DNA of 64,000 nucleotides from Prorocentrum cordatum. Its lineage: Eukaryota > Sar > Dinophyceae > Prorocentrales > Prorocentraceae. Made by a program: the position numbers and the translations under genes. Within the stretch, counting starts at the first letter, position 1; every line of letters starts with the position of its first letter. The stretch is taken from the NCBI GenBank assembly GCA_963575745.1, contig CAUYUJ010019885.1, positions 89,514-153,513 on the forward strand, given 5' to 3'. Below are positions 51,591 through 63,633 of the stretch, piece after piece. A model generated the notes under the pieces. That model made no database searches. It was not told where the DNA came from and was given only the letters and a program-made list of their open reading frames with translations.

Positions 51591-52188
51591 ACATGCGCTG
51601 GGTCTCTCGACCCCCTTCTTGGGGACCCAGCTTTTCACCCTGGGCCATTTTTCGCCGGCCCAAGGGGCTCCAAACGAGCCTCCGGAGGCCGCAATATGCC
51701 GGGCATGAAACTTCCGATAAAAACGACGACGACGACGACGTCGATGACGAGCACCACGACGACGCACACGACAACGACGAACACGAACACGACAACTACA
51801 GTCAAGACGCTGAAACAAGGACCGCTTCGGGCTCGCTGTTCCTCAGGTCCTCTCGTGGCTGTTCCTTTGGCCCTCGTCGTGCACCCAGGCGCCTCTGGGC
51901 CAAGAAGGGCCTTCATTCCTTAGTTGGCGTTCCTTCGTGCAGCAACTAGGCTGCATGTCGGCGACGGCGTCTACAACGAGAACGCGACGTCGACGACGAG
52001 CACGACGAAGTCGTCGGCGACGACGACCCGCCGCCCCAGCGCCGCGTCGTGGCCTGCCCGAACGGCTGCGGCCTCGAGGGGGAGGCCGCGCGTCTCCTGC
52101 GCATGTGGGCCATCTGAGCGCGGCCGCCGCGGCCGCCGCGGCCGCTGATCTCCACGTGCTGCACGTCTGGCACTGTTCTCTGCAGGTT
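51591..52188. other. Non-coding stretch with minor GAC and GGCCGC runs
   Basis: GAC-rich at 51726-51800. (GGCCGC)n at 52120-52143. No gene. Confidence 0.55.
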
Positions 52189-52345
52189 CCCAGACCCCCC
52201 TCGAGTCGTGAACAAAATATCGCGACGGGAGGCTTCTCAATACTTTCGGCCTCATGGGGCCGTCGCCGGGCCTCGGGGCCGTTAGAAAGCAGCTCGGGAT
52301 GAAAAGCTGGTCCTGGGGAATGGGTCGAGACCACTGGGGGTCTGC
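52189..52345 (+). mobile_element. TIR element family 1, copy with eroded right end
   Basis: Starts CCCAGACCCCCCTCGAGTCG then TGAACAAAATATCGCGACGG. The interior GGGCCGTCGCCGGGCCTCGG and GGTCCTGGGGAATGGGTCGA is clear. The right hairpin is diverged. A second, CGGGTCCTGAGG-type relative follows at 52360-52500. Confidence 0.7.
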
Positions 52346-52649
52346 CGCCATGAGGGAAATGTGTCCTGAGGGAAACGGGTCCTGAGGTTTTTCCTCGTTT
52401 CTGGGCCCTTCATGGGCCCCTCTGGACCGTCAGGAAACCACTCGGGAGGAAGACCCCGTCCCAGGAGAAGGCCCCGGGGTCCGGGATCCGTTTTTCTCTC
52501 AGGACCACTTTCCCCCCACGCCACTTCTACGGGCGGGGTCGTGGTCGGCGCAGCGGCGACCCCAGCGCCGCCGTGCGAGGCTGGACGCGGTCGGCCGACA
52601 TCGAATGAAGGGCGCTGTCAGCGGCCGTTCGAGGTTGAATTCAGATGAG

Positions 52650-52811
52650 GAAGAGGCACCCATACCGCTACCCTTCCCTCGGTTTCGCCTTTTGGGCCTC
52701 CTCAGAGGCCCTCTCGTCGCCACCGCTGGGTTCGCCTCCAAACTCTTGTCAGAACGCACCCCAGGAGAGGTCCATGGAGCAGCGGTATCGGTACCTCTTG
52801 GTTTCCCCATG
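52650..52811 (+). mobile_element. TIR element family 2 (MITE-like), copy 2
   Basis: Left end GAAGAGGCACCCATACCGCT + AC, right end GCAGCGGTATCGGTACCTCT + TGG. The inverted termini agree at most positions. Interior TCGTCGCCACCGCTGGGTTC and TCAGAACGCACCCCAGGAGA. Confidence 0.8.
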
Positions 52812-53084
52812 GACCATCCACCCGATGTCAGAAACAAACGTCCAGGCAGGTCGTCACGACACAAATCTACCATACAACACTGATTTCCAGTGTTTTGCGC
52901 AGTGCTTTTATGATAGCATCATGCAATTCCACTATGATAATCTTGCCGTTTCCAGTGTTTTTCAAATATTTCACCATGCGTTTTCACATGCCTCCTCAAG
53001 GTTTTAAATGTGTTCGGAGGTTCTCAGAACATCTAGGAGGTTCTCGTAGGTCGTCGTCGTCGCCAGACGGGACCTCGCGCTTCA
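52812..53084. other. AT-richer non-coding spacer
   Basis: Nothing recognised. Confidence 0.5.
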
Positions 53085-54410
53085 ATGAGGAGTTGTAACC
53101 TGCGCAGCTGTCAGTATTTCTGTGGGCTCCTGCGAGGTCCAGCGGAGCTGCGCCTCGGGTCCGTACACACGAGACTTTGTGTGCCACTGTGGGGCCGCCA
53201 GCTGCGCAAGTCTCGTCGCTTCTGTGGGCTCCTGGGAGGTCCAGCGGAGCGACGTCTTACGCGCATCCAGTGGGGACCTATCGCTACCCTTGGGTGGGGG
53301 AGGGCATCCGCGCGACTGTCAGCATTCTGCTCCGCCGGTTCTGGCCCACATCTGCTCGGTGCGACACGCGATCCACGTCCCTGATCCCAGAGGTCAAAGT
53401 CCCGAGCTTTCCCGAGGCAGGGCATAGCTTGTCGCCAGGGCCGCCGTGGCGACACGCGCCATCCAGAAGTTCCAGACCGTACGCGCGCCGCGCATTCAGA
53501 CGGTACTTGTGTCTCCCCTGGGGGCCTGCGAATTGCGCAACAGCCACCGCTGTGTGAGCTCCTGAGAGGTCCACGACAGCAGCGTTCTACTTGCCAGACG
53601 AGACCTTGCGCCCCCGTGAGGGGGGGGGGCAAGTGCGGAAGAAGTCTCACCACGTCGTGGGCTCATGTGCGGTTCAGCGGGGCGACATTTTGCGCGCATC
53701 CAGATGGGACCTTGCGCTCATCTGCGGGGCTGTCACCCGCACAACTGTCGGCATTGTCGTTGGTTTCTGCAGATTCAGCGGGGCTGCGTCTTCGGCGCAT
53801 CTAGACGTGACCTCGCGCTTTCTGTAAAGGCTGCTGCACGCGCAATTGTCAGCACTGGTACGGGATCCAGGGATGCCCAGGAGAGCGATGTCCCACGCGC
53901 CTCCAGACGGTACCTCTCATTCCTCTGGGGGGCTGCCAACTACTCTGTGTTCGTGGGAGTTCAAGCCGAGCGACGCCTTACGCGCATCCAGCTGGGACCT
54001 CGCGCTCCCATGGGGGGGGGCCGACGGCGCAATGGTCGGCGATTTCTTTGACTCCTGGGAGGTCCCGCGGAGCTACGTTCCAGGTTCATAGTTACGAGAC
54101 CTCACCCTCCCCTGGGCGGCTGCCACCTGCGCAACGGTGTTTTATCGTGGGCTCCTGGGAGGTCCAGCGGGTCTTCGTCTTACGCGCTCATGGACCAAAC
54201 GTCGCGTTCCGTTGGGGTGCTGCCAACTGCGCAAGTCTCGTCTCTTCCTTGGGTTCCTGGGAGGTCCAGGGGAGCGACGTCTCACGCGCCTCCAGGCGGG
54301 AACTCGCGCTCCACGTGGGGAGTTGTCAACGGCGCAATTGTCGTCACTTCCTGGGGCTCCTGGGAGGTCCAGCGGAGCTTCGCCCTACGGACCCAGGTCG
54401 CATGGTCGTG
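53085..54410. repeat. ~103-bp satellite array, about 12 units
   Basis: The core CTCCTGGGAGGTCCAGCGGA (with variants) is found near 53123, 53229, 53560, 53665, 53763, 53866, 53955, 54050, 54150, 54253 and 54357, in steps mostly of 95-107 bp. Each unit also has ACGCGCATCCAG..GGGACCT.GCGCT and a CTGCCA.CTGCGCAA.TGTC block. 53330-53540 interrupts the array. Units are diverged (~75-85% by eye). Confidence 0.85.
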
Positions 54411-55569
54411 CAACAAATCGTCGACTTGTGGAGCTCTCAAGAAGACAGCATCCTTCGTCGAGTGCTCATTCGTTATGTATGCGCCCCCTGACAGTGCCAG
54501 TTGTTGCTGGTGGGCTTGCTGCGCTCCTGGGTAATTCGGGTTTGTGCTTCTCATGTCTCCTGGTGGGGGGTCATCGCCACTGCTGGATCCGCTTCGCAAG
54601 CTACGGGAGATGGCAGGGGTGTGAGACTTGGGGGGGGGGAAGGAGGGAGGGGGGGCGTGGGGACAATGAGCGAGGTACTAATGCAAGTTCGCCAGGTCGA
54701 GCGAGTCAGCGGGCCCACCCATTCCCACCCTCCCTCCCACAGCATCATAATCAATAGTGGCACAACTTGATATTGGAGCAGGAACGCTGTTCCACCTGGC
54801 GAGCGGAAGGCGACTTGGGGAGGGGACGAGAGCGCGTTGCGCACGGGTGGGAGCGGAACTGCAGAAATTGGTTGCGCGGCGTTACGGCGAGGTCACTTGT
54901 CAGCGTTCTTTCGGGTTGTTCATGTTCGAAGAGCGCGGCGAAGACGGATCACGCGCTCGGCGACTTGGGTCCATCACGTGATGCCAATCGGAGGAGGGTA
55001 GGAGGAGGAGGAGGATGAGGAGGAGGAAGAGATTAAAGAGGAGGAAGAGGAGGGGGAGGATCCAGTGGGGAGGGGGGAACTTCGCACCACGTGGCGAAAT
55101 CCCTCTGCCTGCGCGCCACGCCGATGCACCACGCCGAAACCTCGACTGTGGAGCGAGAGGGGATCAAAGCGAGTAGTTCATGATCTGGACCGCGCCCACA
55201 TGGCGCCTCAGAGTCACAATCGTGCAACCCCAATTTGCCACTCTGACGCGCAAGCCGCGCGGCGGCGTGGGCCAGCACGGCACCTCCCGCCCGGCCCCGC
55301 GCGGCCCCGCCGCCGCCGCCTCTCTGCCGCCTCGGCGGGGCGAGACGCTGGCGAGGGCCACGGGTCGCCCGCCCTCGCGGCGGCCCGTGGCCGCCACGCT
55401 CCGGCGCGCGAGAGAAGCGCACGCCGCGCTCGAGCGGGGACGTCTCCACTCGCGGGGGCACGAGCGCGGCACCGAGGCGAGAGCGACGGGCCGCCCTCTG
55501 CGCGCGGCGTGCGCCCCCGTCCCCCTGCGGCACCGTTGGCAGGGTCGAGGCCGATGCTGCCGCGTGGAC
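54411..55569. other. Stretch with no supported gene
   Basis: 54630-54655 G-rich. 54995-55070 GGA-rich. 55070-55560 very GC-rich with open frames on both strands but no motif. Confidence 0.45.
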
Positions 55570-55595
55570 GTTCTGGTTGGTGTTGTTGCTGTTGC

Positions 55596-55684
<89 letters not shown>

Positions 55685-56100
55685 TGTTGTTGTTGTTGTT
55701 TTTGTTGTTATTGTTGCTGCTGCTGTTGTTGTTGTTGCTGTTGTTGGAGCTGTTGGAGCTGTTGGTGTTGCTGTTGTTGTTGCTGATGTTGTTGGTGCTG
55801 GTGCTGGTGCTGGTGTTGTTGGTGTTGTTGTTGCTGCTGCTGTTGCTGTTGTTGGAGCTGTTGGAGCTGTTGGTGTTGCTGTTGTTGTTGTTGCTGATGT
55901 TGTTGTTGGTGCTGGTGCTGGTGCTGGTGTTGTTGGTGTTGTTGTTGCTGCTGCTGCTGTTGCTGTTGTTGTTGGTGGTGGTGTTGCAGTTGGTGCTGCT
56001 TTTTGTTGGTTTATGTCGTTGCTGTGGTTGATGGTGTTGTTGCCGTGGCTGTTGCTGTTGCTGTTGCTGTGTTTGTCGTTGTTGCTTTTGTTGGTTACAA
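55570..56100. repeat. (TTG)n compound microsatellite, ~530 bp
   Basis: Pure TTG to about 55683, then TTG mixed with CTG, GAG and GTG in repeated blocks. GTTGGAGCTG-rich segments at 55740-55800 and 55850-55890 form a ~110-bp higher-order duplication. The minus strand encodes Gln or Thr runs. Confidence 0.95.
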
Positions 56101-56299
56101 GTTGGACGGAATGAACTGCTATCGGCCAGCTATGAATAAACACAGGGATGATATGGGGGGAACAGGGGATCAAGTTCGAGGTGGAGGGGGATGAGATGGG
56201 CGAGATGAGCATGATGAGGAGGAGGGGAGGAAGGATGCAGGGGAAGGAGTGGAGGAGGGGAAAGTGATTGTGGGGGCGATAAGGGGGCGGAAAGGGGGT

Positions 56300-57010
56300 G
56301 TGGCAAGCTAGGTGCGGTCGCGTTTCATCTCACATCCTATCCCTTTTTCCCTTCCTATGGCGTTGTTTCTTTCTCTATCTGAGGGCGCGTGTCAAAGCTG
56401 ATCTGCGACTCCCACAGAAAGACCGCTTCGTGGCATGCGCAATCGGAAACAGGGCAGTTGCGTGCACAGAAGGAGGAGGAGGAGGTGGTGGTGGTGGTGG
56501 TGGTTGAGCAGGCGGATGAGCGGGAGGAAAAGGATGAGGACGAACAACAGCAGCATGATTATAGCCAGGGGAAGGCGGAGGGGATTTGTTGAGGGAGCGA
56601 GAGCGATGAAGAAAATTCGGAGTAAGAGAAGTTGCTCGCGCTGGGGCGAGACGAGCAGCAGCAACAGGAACTGGAGTGGAAGGAGCGGGAGGAACACGAG
56701 GACCAGGGGAAGGCGGAGGAGGGGAAATGAGGGAAGAGACAGCAATGAAGCAAGACTCGGATCCAGAAAAGTGGCCCGCGCTGGGGCGAGAGCGCCAGTC
56801 TGAACTACGGGAGCAAACCGCCGATTCGACAATGAGGCCCACGCTGCCGCGGGAGCTCCATTCTGAAACACCGAAGATATTCGGATGGTACAAACAGTAC
56901 AAAGATATGCTCTGAAACCTGGTGTGTAAAGAACAGAGCGCGGAGGGGGCGGGAGATCTTCCGGACAACTTCAGGGGAGGAGGTAGAGTAGTATTCATGG
57001 TTTAATTGTG
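56300..57010 (+). repeat. Long direct repeat H, copy 1
   Basis: Shares with 60595-61545: AAGCTA.GTGCG.TCGCG, ACATCCTATCCCT, GATGAGCGGGAGGAA, AGTGGCCCGCGCTGGGGCGA, ACTGGAGTGGAAGGA, GCAATGAAGCAAGACTCGGA and GGGAGATCTTCCGGACA...TTCAGGGGAGGAGG. Internally the AGTGGCCCGCG(C/T)GGGGCGAGA block is itself repeated. One frame gives a Gln/Glu/Arg-rich peptide with MKQDSDPEKWPALGRERQSE; coding status unclear. Confidence 0.85.
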
Positions 57011-58370
57011 GAGGGTGGGAAAGAGGAGGTGGTTGGGGGCGAATGGGGAGGTGGATGGGGAGATGGTTATCTCGATGTTTGACCGTCGTATGCCACAGGT
57101 TGACGTGTAATGGCGCCAGGTGCGCTCAGGCGGGCCTAGTGCCCATTCTGCCAAAACGTGCGAGCGTCTTCCGCTCCCGATGCGGCCGAAAACCACTCCA
57201 GGAGGTACTGGTGATGAAGGGGGGGGGAAGGGGGAGTACGAAACAACCAAACCAATAAAGGTCACAGGGAAGAGAGAACATTACCCTGCAAAGCTGCGTG
57301 GGCACGGGGTTGGGCTGGTTGCCCACTGGAGTGAGCAGAAAGAAGGCGCCAGGCTGTGTTGGAAGGTGCGTGCGAGGGGAGGACGAGAAAGAATAGATGG
57401 AGGAGAAATACATGCGGGCACCTCCCGTACTTACAGTGCCTCCCCCAGCCTGTACAAGCGCAAGCGATACCACGCGCCTAGGAGTACCTTGCAGTAATAT
57501 TCCCACGACTTCAGGTAGAGCTGTCGTGTCTCTGCCTTCACAAGAGGCTGAGAGGGCAGAAGCAAGTGTTAGTCGTCACTACAACGTGTTTGAGAAATCG
57601 AGTGAAGGAGGAATCATCGAAGGGGATGGATCACTCACGCTTGGCGGTCTCAACGACAGCAGTCTGACCATAGATGAATCATGGTCTGTCGCAACACTTG
57701 GAACGCCGGTTGCCTTGGAACTGATCAGCGATGCTTGCCTTGAATGGTATGAATTCTTACCATGGGACTCCAGCCCCACGAGCTTACAGGGACGAGCCTC
57801 GCAAGCTTCAGCAGGATGGTCGAGGCTCGATCGGCAATCGAAAGCTGTGAGAAGGAGGAGGAATCACAAGATGGGAATGGGAGGTACAGGATATGATCAT
57901 TTGCCGAGTGTTTGGCGCTTCTCGCATGGGGGGCCAGGAAATAGAAACTGACTTGGCCTGGCCGTTACCGCCTGGGCAAGCATGGAAGGGAGCAAGACCA
58001 GACAAAGAGAGGAGGCATGACATGACATGAGGGAGCAAATGATGTGGGCACATCCTGGAGGAACGGTGCCTCCCACACCTGGTACAACCAAGCAATGCCC
58101 ACAACTGTGAGCGTACCCTGCCTTGACGCTTCCACGCGGGACAAGGCGAGGGAGAAAACTAAACGAACAAGAAGGGTCATGATAGAGGCTCTGCGAGAAA
58201 AGAACACCAGGTGATGCGCGCTGGCTCGTGCCCCGCCTCGAATCTGGGCTGTCGTAGTACGCTGCAGGCACGGTGCTGAGACTTGGCGGGGCAAAGAGTG
58301 AGCGGTCCTTCGAGCATGGGTGGAACCTGGACCTAAATCTCAGGAGCCTGGCCTCTACGCTCTGCCTGGT
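57011..58370. other. Mostly unique sequence, possibly intronic
   Basis: A 184-codon plus frame (57397-57951) has balanced composition but no motif. Short similarity between 57430-57475 and 58055-58095. No gene supported. Confidence 0.4.
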
Positions 58371-58763
58371 TCACGGAGGGAGGCCGTGACGCAGTCTGAG
58401 CTGGCGTGTGCGCGAGGTCACTTCTGGTTGGTGCCGATCTTCACCGCGCGAGCCTCCTTCAGCATGGCCTCTGCCTCTGGGGCCGTGGGCGAGCCTGACG
58501 TCTCGACCCTCTTCGTGAGCTCGGTTGTCCCCGATCGTGGCCCCGACGAACTTCCATACGAACGGGTGGCGCACGCCGTCGGGCCACCTCCACTCACCTG
58601 GAGCGATGGTGGGCCACCACTTGCGGGAGCGGCGCTGCGCTGCGTTGTAGGCGGCACCTTTCCTCTGGTTGCCTTGGTGAGTGTCCTCCGTGGGCGCTCC
58701 CGCGTCCTGTGCGTCTGTCATTGCCGCAGGCCACGCGCCAGGAGACATGGGGGCAGCCGCCAT
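58371..58763 (-). CDS. Short hypothetical ORF, 130 codons
   Basis: The minus frame MAAAPMSPGAWPAAMTDAQD... contains SRKWWPTIAPGEWRWPDGVR + HPFVWKFVGATIGDN, a Trp/aromatic-rich segment unlike neighbouring chance frames. After GDN the adjacent frame reads more naturally (GTTELTKRVETSGSPTAPEA + EAMLKEARAVKIG), hinting at a one-base shift. It may be an exon or relic. Not recognised. Confidence 0.3.
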   Translation of the reverse strand: MAAAPMSPGAWPAAMTDAQDAGAPTEDTHQGNQRKGAAYNAAQRRSRKWWPTIAPGEWRWPDGVRHPFVWKFVGATIGDNRAHEEGRDVRLAHGPRGRGHAEGGSRGEDRHQPEVTSRTRQLRLRHGLPP

Positions 58764-58917
58764 GCCGCCGAGTGTACAGGAAATGGATATGTGCCGTGCT
58801 GGAGGTCGTCGGCTAGGACAAGCAAAACAATGGCTGTGCGGGAGGAGGAGGAGGAAGACTGAACAAAATAGGAGAACGTGCTATGTGAGGGGAGACTGTC
58901 AAAACGAGTGAGACGTG

Positions 58918-59250
58918 AACTTGCTGTCCCACCAAGATGGTTGATCCATTGAACGCATATGTGTTGGACCAACATGCTGCTCAACATGCACTTGAGGATG
59001 TGCTTGAGCCTGGGCTGTTGGTCCATCAGCTAAGGCAGCAAGGATCCGAAAGCATGAGGGAGGACAGGGGTCGCTCAAGATACGAGTAGTTGTAATTGCT
59101 AGCTCATCAGCAAGGTTGACCGATGGGGCACGTATGTGAAGAGCGAGCCTTCCTCTCCAAATGTGCCTCAGGACGGGTTTGAGTTAGGGCTGTTGGTCCA
59201 TCAGCAAAGGCAGCAACGACCCCGAAGCAAGAGGGAGGAACGGGAGCACT
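58918..59250. repeat. ~150-bp direct repeat
   Basis: GGGCTGTTGGTCCATCAGC then (T/A)AAGGCAGCAA..A.CC and GAAAGCATGAGGGAGGA / GAAGCAAGAGGGAGGA end the two copies (about 59020-59068 and 59188-59243). The parts before (AAG.TTGA.C.AT) also align. Confidence 0.65.
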
Positions 59251-60191
59251 TAGCATACCGAGGCACGTCAAGAACCGCGCGCACAGGACAGAGGACGTGC
59301 GGCGGCCATCGCTTGTGGCGGCCAAATGAAAGAATGGAAGGAGGAGTGGGGAGCGACGAGGGCGAAAGCAGGAGGGACCAGCCTACTTGGTAACTCTACG
59401 CTCAGGTCCTGCTTAAATCGGGGAACCAATGGGCAACTCGGCACAAGGTGAATCGTTTTGCCGGGGGAAAGGAGGAAGGAACACGTGCTGCTGAGAAGGT
59501 GGGGGAAGAGAGGCACAATCGAGGTCTGCTGACCAGGCAGCAGATGAAACACTAAGGCTTTTGCCTTTTGCGTGGTGGCCGGCCTTCTGACCTGCTCTGC
59601 CTGCGCTCCCATTCAATGAAGCCTGGGGGCGGTACTGGCTGCACGTAAACCGGCTCTTGAGGCTGCTTTGGAGGGAAGGGGCCCGCCGGCGGCTGGTGGC
59701 TTGGGCGCCGCGGGAACCGATGGTGAGGCTGATCGCCGCAGCCTGCGGAAGCGTGCCCCCGCCACTGGAAGCGGGGCGCCAGGTTGGTGCGGAGGCGGGG
59801 GATTTTGAGCGGGGCGAGGCGGGGGCTGGACCAGTCAAGGGAGGAAACACCACCCAGACCCGCTACTTGGCGTTCATTAGCCAGCCTTGGGCGTTTACTG
59901 GACAGCCCTGCCCTGTTCGATTCCTTCTGTGGGTGCGTTTACTGAACGGCTTCGCGTGTCGGGGTGATTATCATAGGGGTGGATTTTCTGCCCTCTGATC
60001 GTCGGTAGACGATGCTTCCGAGGATGATTCCGTGCGATCCTCTCGGAGACCGCACGGAGAGCCTGCCATCTGTGTGTGCTTGCGAGTCCTGTCACAAAGG
60101 GCCCGATACGGGCGGCCGCTGCAGCTCATTAGTGTCTCAGACTGGCTTGATGGTCTCGATGCGCCTGGCATTCTTCCGGAAAGATGTTAGA
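59251..60191. other. Stretch with no supported gene
   Basis: No repeat or motif recognised. Confidence 0.45.
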
Positions 60192-60357
60192 GAAGGAAAA
60201 AGGACACACATATTTCTACCCCCTCGCCCGTTTTCCCCTGTTTGGGCCTCCTGTGGGGCCCTCGTCGTCACTGCTGGATTCGGTTCGAAATTCTGGTCAG
60301 AACGCAACCCAGGAGAGGTCCGGGGAGTAGCGGTATGGGTACCGCTTGGTTCCCCCA
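60192..60357 (+). mobile_element. TIR element family 2 (MITE-like), copy 3
   Basis: Right end GTAGCGGTATGGGTACCGCT + TGG, left end AAAAAGGACACACATATTTC + TACC (eroded). Interior GGGGCCCTCGTCGTCACTGC and TTCTGGTCAGAACGCAACCC match copies 1 and 2. Confidence 0.75.
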
Positions 60358-60594
60358 AGATGGAGGAGGGAGGTGAGGGGGTGCGCGGAGCAGAACGAGT
60401 AGTAGCAGAGGAGGTTGGCAAAGGCGGAGGGGTGGGGCGGAAGCGGAGGGGAGGCGGACGGGATTGGGCACGTCTGCAGCGCAAGCCGAAGCAACGGACA
60501 AAACATCTGGTAGACCTCAGGCTGGCGACAGGGAGATCGGGATAATCTTCTCATGGACAAGATGAAGGGAAGGACGGGGTGGATGGGAGGAGGT

Positions 60595-61545
<951 letters not shown>

Positions 61546-61842
61546 TTTTTAATAAATGTGTAGCGGGATTAGGGATGAGTCGGTGGGGACGGTGGCTGTA
61601 AAGTCGGGGACGGAGGAATGAGGGAGGCGGCATGGCGTAAGCGCCGAGGGGAGCTGAATGCAAGCTGAGGTGACCGCATAGAGGCAGCGGGAAGAGCAGT
61701 CAGACGCAGTTTCCAGTTGAGGGCCGCCGCCGAAGTCTTGAACGCACTGTTAGGCCAAAAGGCATTGGGATTCCACGCTGCAGTGTCCCGGCGGAGATCC
61801 GCGGGCAGCGCCCGACGGCAGCGAGCAGAACCTCAACCTCCA
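61546..61842. other. Spacer
   Basis: Nothing recognised. Confidence 0.5.
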
Positions 61843-61911
61843 CGCCCACCTCCTCCTCCTCCTCCTCCTCCTCCTCCTCCTCCTCCTCCTCCTCCTCCTC
61901 CTCCTCCTCCC
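61843..61911. repeat. (CTC)n microsatellite
   Basis: Pure CTC, about 22 triplets, at the head of the next array. Confidence 0.97.
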
Positions 61912-61929
61912 TCTCGTCCTCTTGCAGTT

Positions 61930-63580
61930 ACGGTCGCGCGCGCCCGCGGGAGCGTTGAAATGTGTCGCCCGGTTGCGGTTTCGGTGGCGCGCGCCCGCGG
62001 GAGGGTTGAAATGTGTTGTTTCGTTGCGGTTGTGACTGCGGTTGCAGTTGCGCCCGCGGGCTGGCTGAAATGTGTCGCCTGGTTGCGGTTGCAGTTGTGC
62101 GCCCACGGGCGGATTGAAATGCGTCGCCCTGTTAATTACGGTCGCGGTTGCGGTTGCAGTGGCGACCGCGGGCGAGTTGAAAGTTGGTGACCGGTTGCGG
62201 TTGCGGATTGCGGTTGCCGTTGCTCGCTGGCGGATTGAAATGTGTCGATTGGTTACGGTTTGCGGTTGCGGTTGCGCGCGTTCGCGGGCGGATTGAAATG
62301 TGTCGCCTGGTTGTGGTTGCGGTTGTGGTTGCGGTTACTCCCGCGGTTGGGACGGGCAAGCGGGCGGGTTGAAATGTGTAGTTTGTGTGCGGTTGCGGTG
62401 GCGGTTGCGCGCGTTTGCGGGCGGGTTGAAATTTGTCGCCTAGTTGCGGTTGCGGTTTTGGTTGCGGTTGCGCCCGCGGGCTGGCTGAAATGTGTTGCTT
62501 GCTTCCGGGTTGCGCCCGCGGGCGGGATGAAATGTGTCGCCCGGTTGCGGTTGCGGTTGCGGTTGCACCCGCGGGCGGGTTGAAACGTGTTGTTTCGTTG
62601 CGGTTACGGTTGCGAATGCGCCCGTGGGCGGATTGAAATGTGTCGTTTGGTTGCTGTTGCGGTTGCGGTTGCGCCATTGGCCGTGTTGAAATGTGTCGCG
62701 TGGTTGCGGTTTCGGTTGCGGTTCCGTCCGCGGACGGGTTGAAACGTGTCGTTGCGGTTGCGGATGCGGTTGCGGCTGCGGTTGTTCGTGCCCGCGGGCG
62801 GGTTGAAAGGTGTCGCTTGGTTGCGGTTGCGGTTGCGGCCGCGCCCGTGGGCGGGTTGAAAGGTGTCGTTTGGTTGCGGTTGGGGTTGCGGCCGCGCCCG
62901 CGGGCGGGTTGAAACGTGTCGTTTGGTTGCGCTTGCGGTTGCGGTTGCGAGCGCCCGCGGGCGGGTTGAAACGTATCGTTTGGTTGCGTTTGCGGTCGCG
63001 GTTGTGCCCGTGGGCGGGTTGAAACGTGTTGTTTGGTTGCGGTTGCGGTTGCGGTTGCGCCCGCGGGCGGGTTGAAATGTGTCGTTTTGTTGCGGTTGCG
63101 GTTGCGGCACCGCCTGGTCCGCGGGTTGGTTGAAATGTGTCCAACGGTTGCGGTTGCGGTTGCGGATGCGGTTGCGCCCGAGTTTGGGTTGAAATGTGTC
63201 GCCTGGTTGCGGTTGTGGTTACGGTTGGGTTGGGTCATGGCCGGGTTGAAATGTGTCGTTTAGTTGCGGTTACGGTTGCGGTTGCGAATGCACCCGCGGG
63301 TGGGTTGAATTGTTTCGTTTGGTTGCGGTTGCGGTTGCGCCCGCTGGTTGCTTGAAATGTGTCGCTTGCGGTTGTGATTGTGGTTGCGGTTGCGCTTGCC
63401 TGCCGGCGGATTGAGATTTGTCGCCCAGTTAGGGTTGCGGTTGCTCCCGCGGGCGGGACGAAACGTGTCGTTGCGGTTGTGGTTGCGGTCGCGCCCGCGG
63501 GCGAATTGAAATGTGTTTCGGTTGGGGTTGCGGTTGCGGTTGCGCCCGCGGGCGGTTTGAAATGTGTTGTCAGAAGTGCC
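61930..63580. repeat. GGTTGC-based minisatellite, ~28 units of 49-63 bp
   Basis: Each unit: several GGTTGC hexamers, GCCCGCGGGCGGG (partly palindromic), then TTGAAATGTGTCG(C/T). Unit starts measured at 61954, 62005, 62064, 62113, 62176 and 62802, 62855, 62908, 62965, 63018, 63071. Length differences come mostly from gain or loss of hexamers. Both strands stay open in places (Asn/Arg/Pro- or Val/Ala-rich) without being genes. Confidence 0.93.
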
Positions 63581-63595
63581 CTTCCAGATCAGTCC

Positions 63596-63633
63596 GTTCA
63601 GTTCAGTTCAGTTCAGTTCAGTCCAGTTCAGTC
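63596..63633. repeat. (AGTTC)n microsatellite
   Basis: About seven AGTTC pentamers with one AGTCC. Confidence 0.9.

Noticed and set aside
55065-56212. Cys/Val/Leu-run and Gln/Thr-run ORFs
   Set aside because: Translation of the (TTG)n tract and its complement.
61930-63580. CRISPR-like array (regular TTGAAATGTGTCG repeats)
   Set aside because: The segments between repeats are the same GGTTGC hexamers rather than unique spacers, the repeat itself varies, and the setting is a eukaryotic nuclear genome.
61930-63580. Telomere
   Set aside because: GGTTGC is not the TTTAGGG-type repeat expected in dinoflagellates, and units are interspersed with other sequence.
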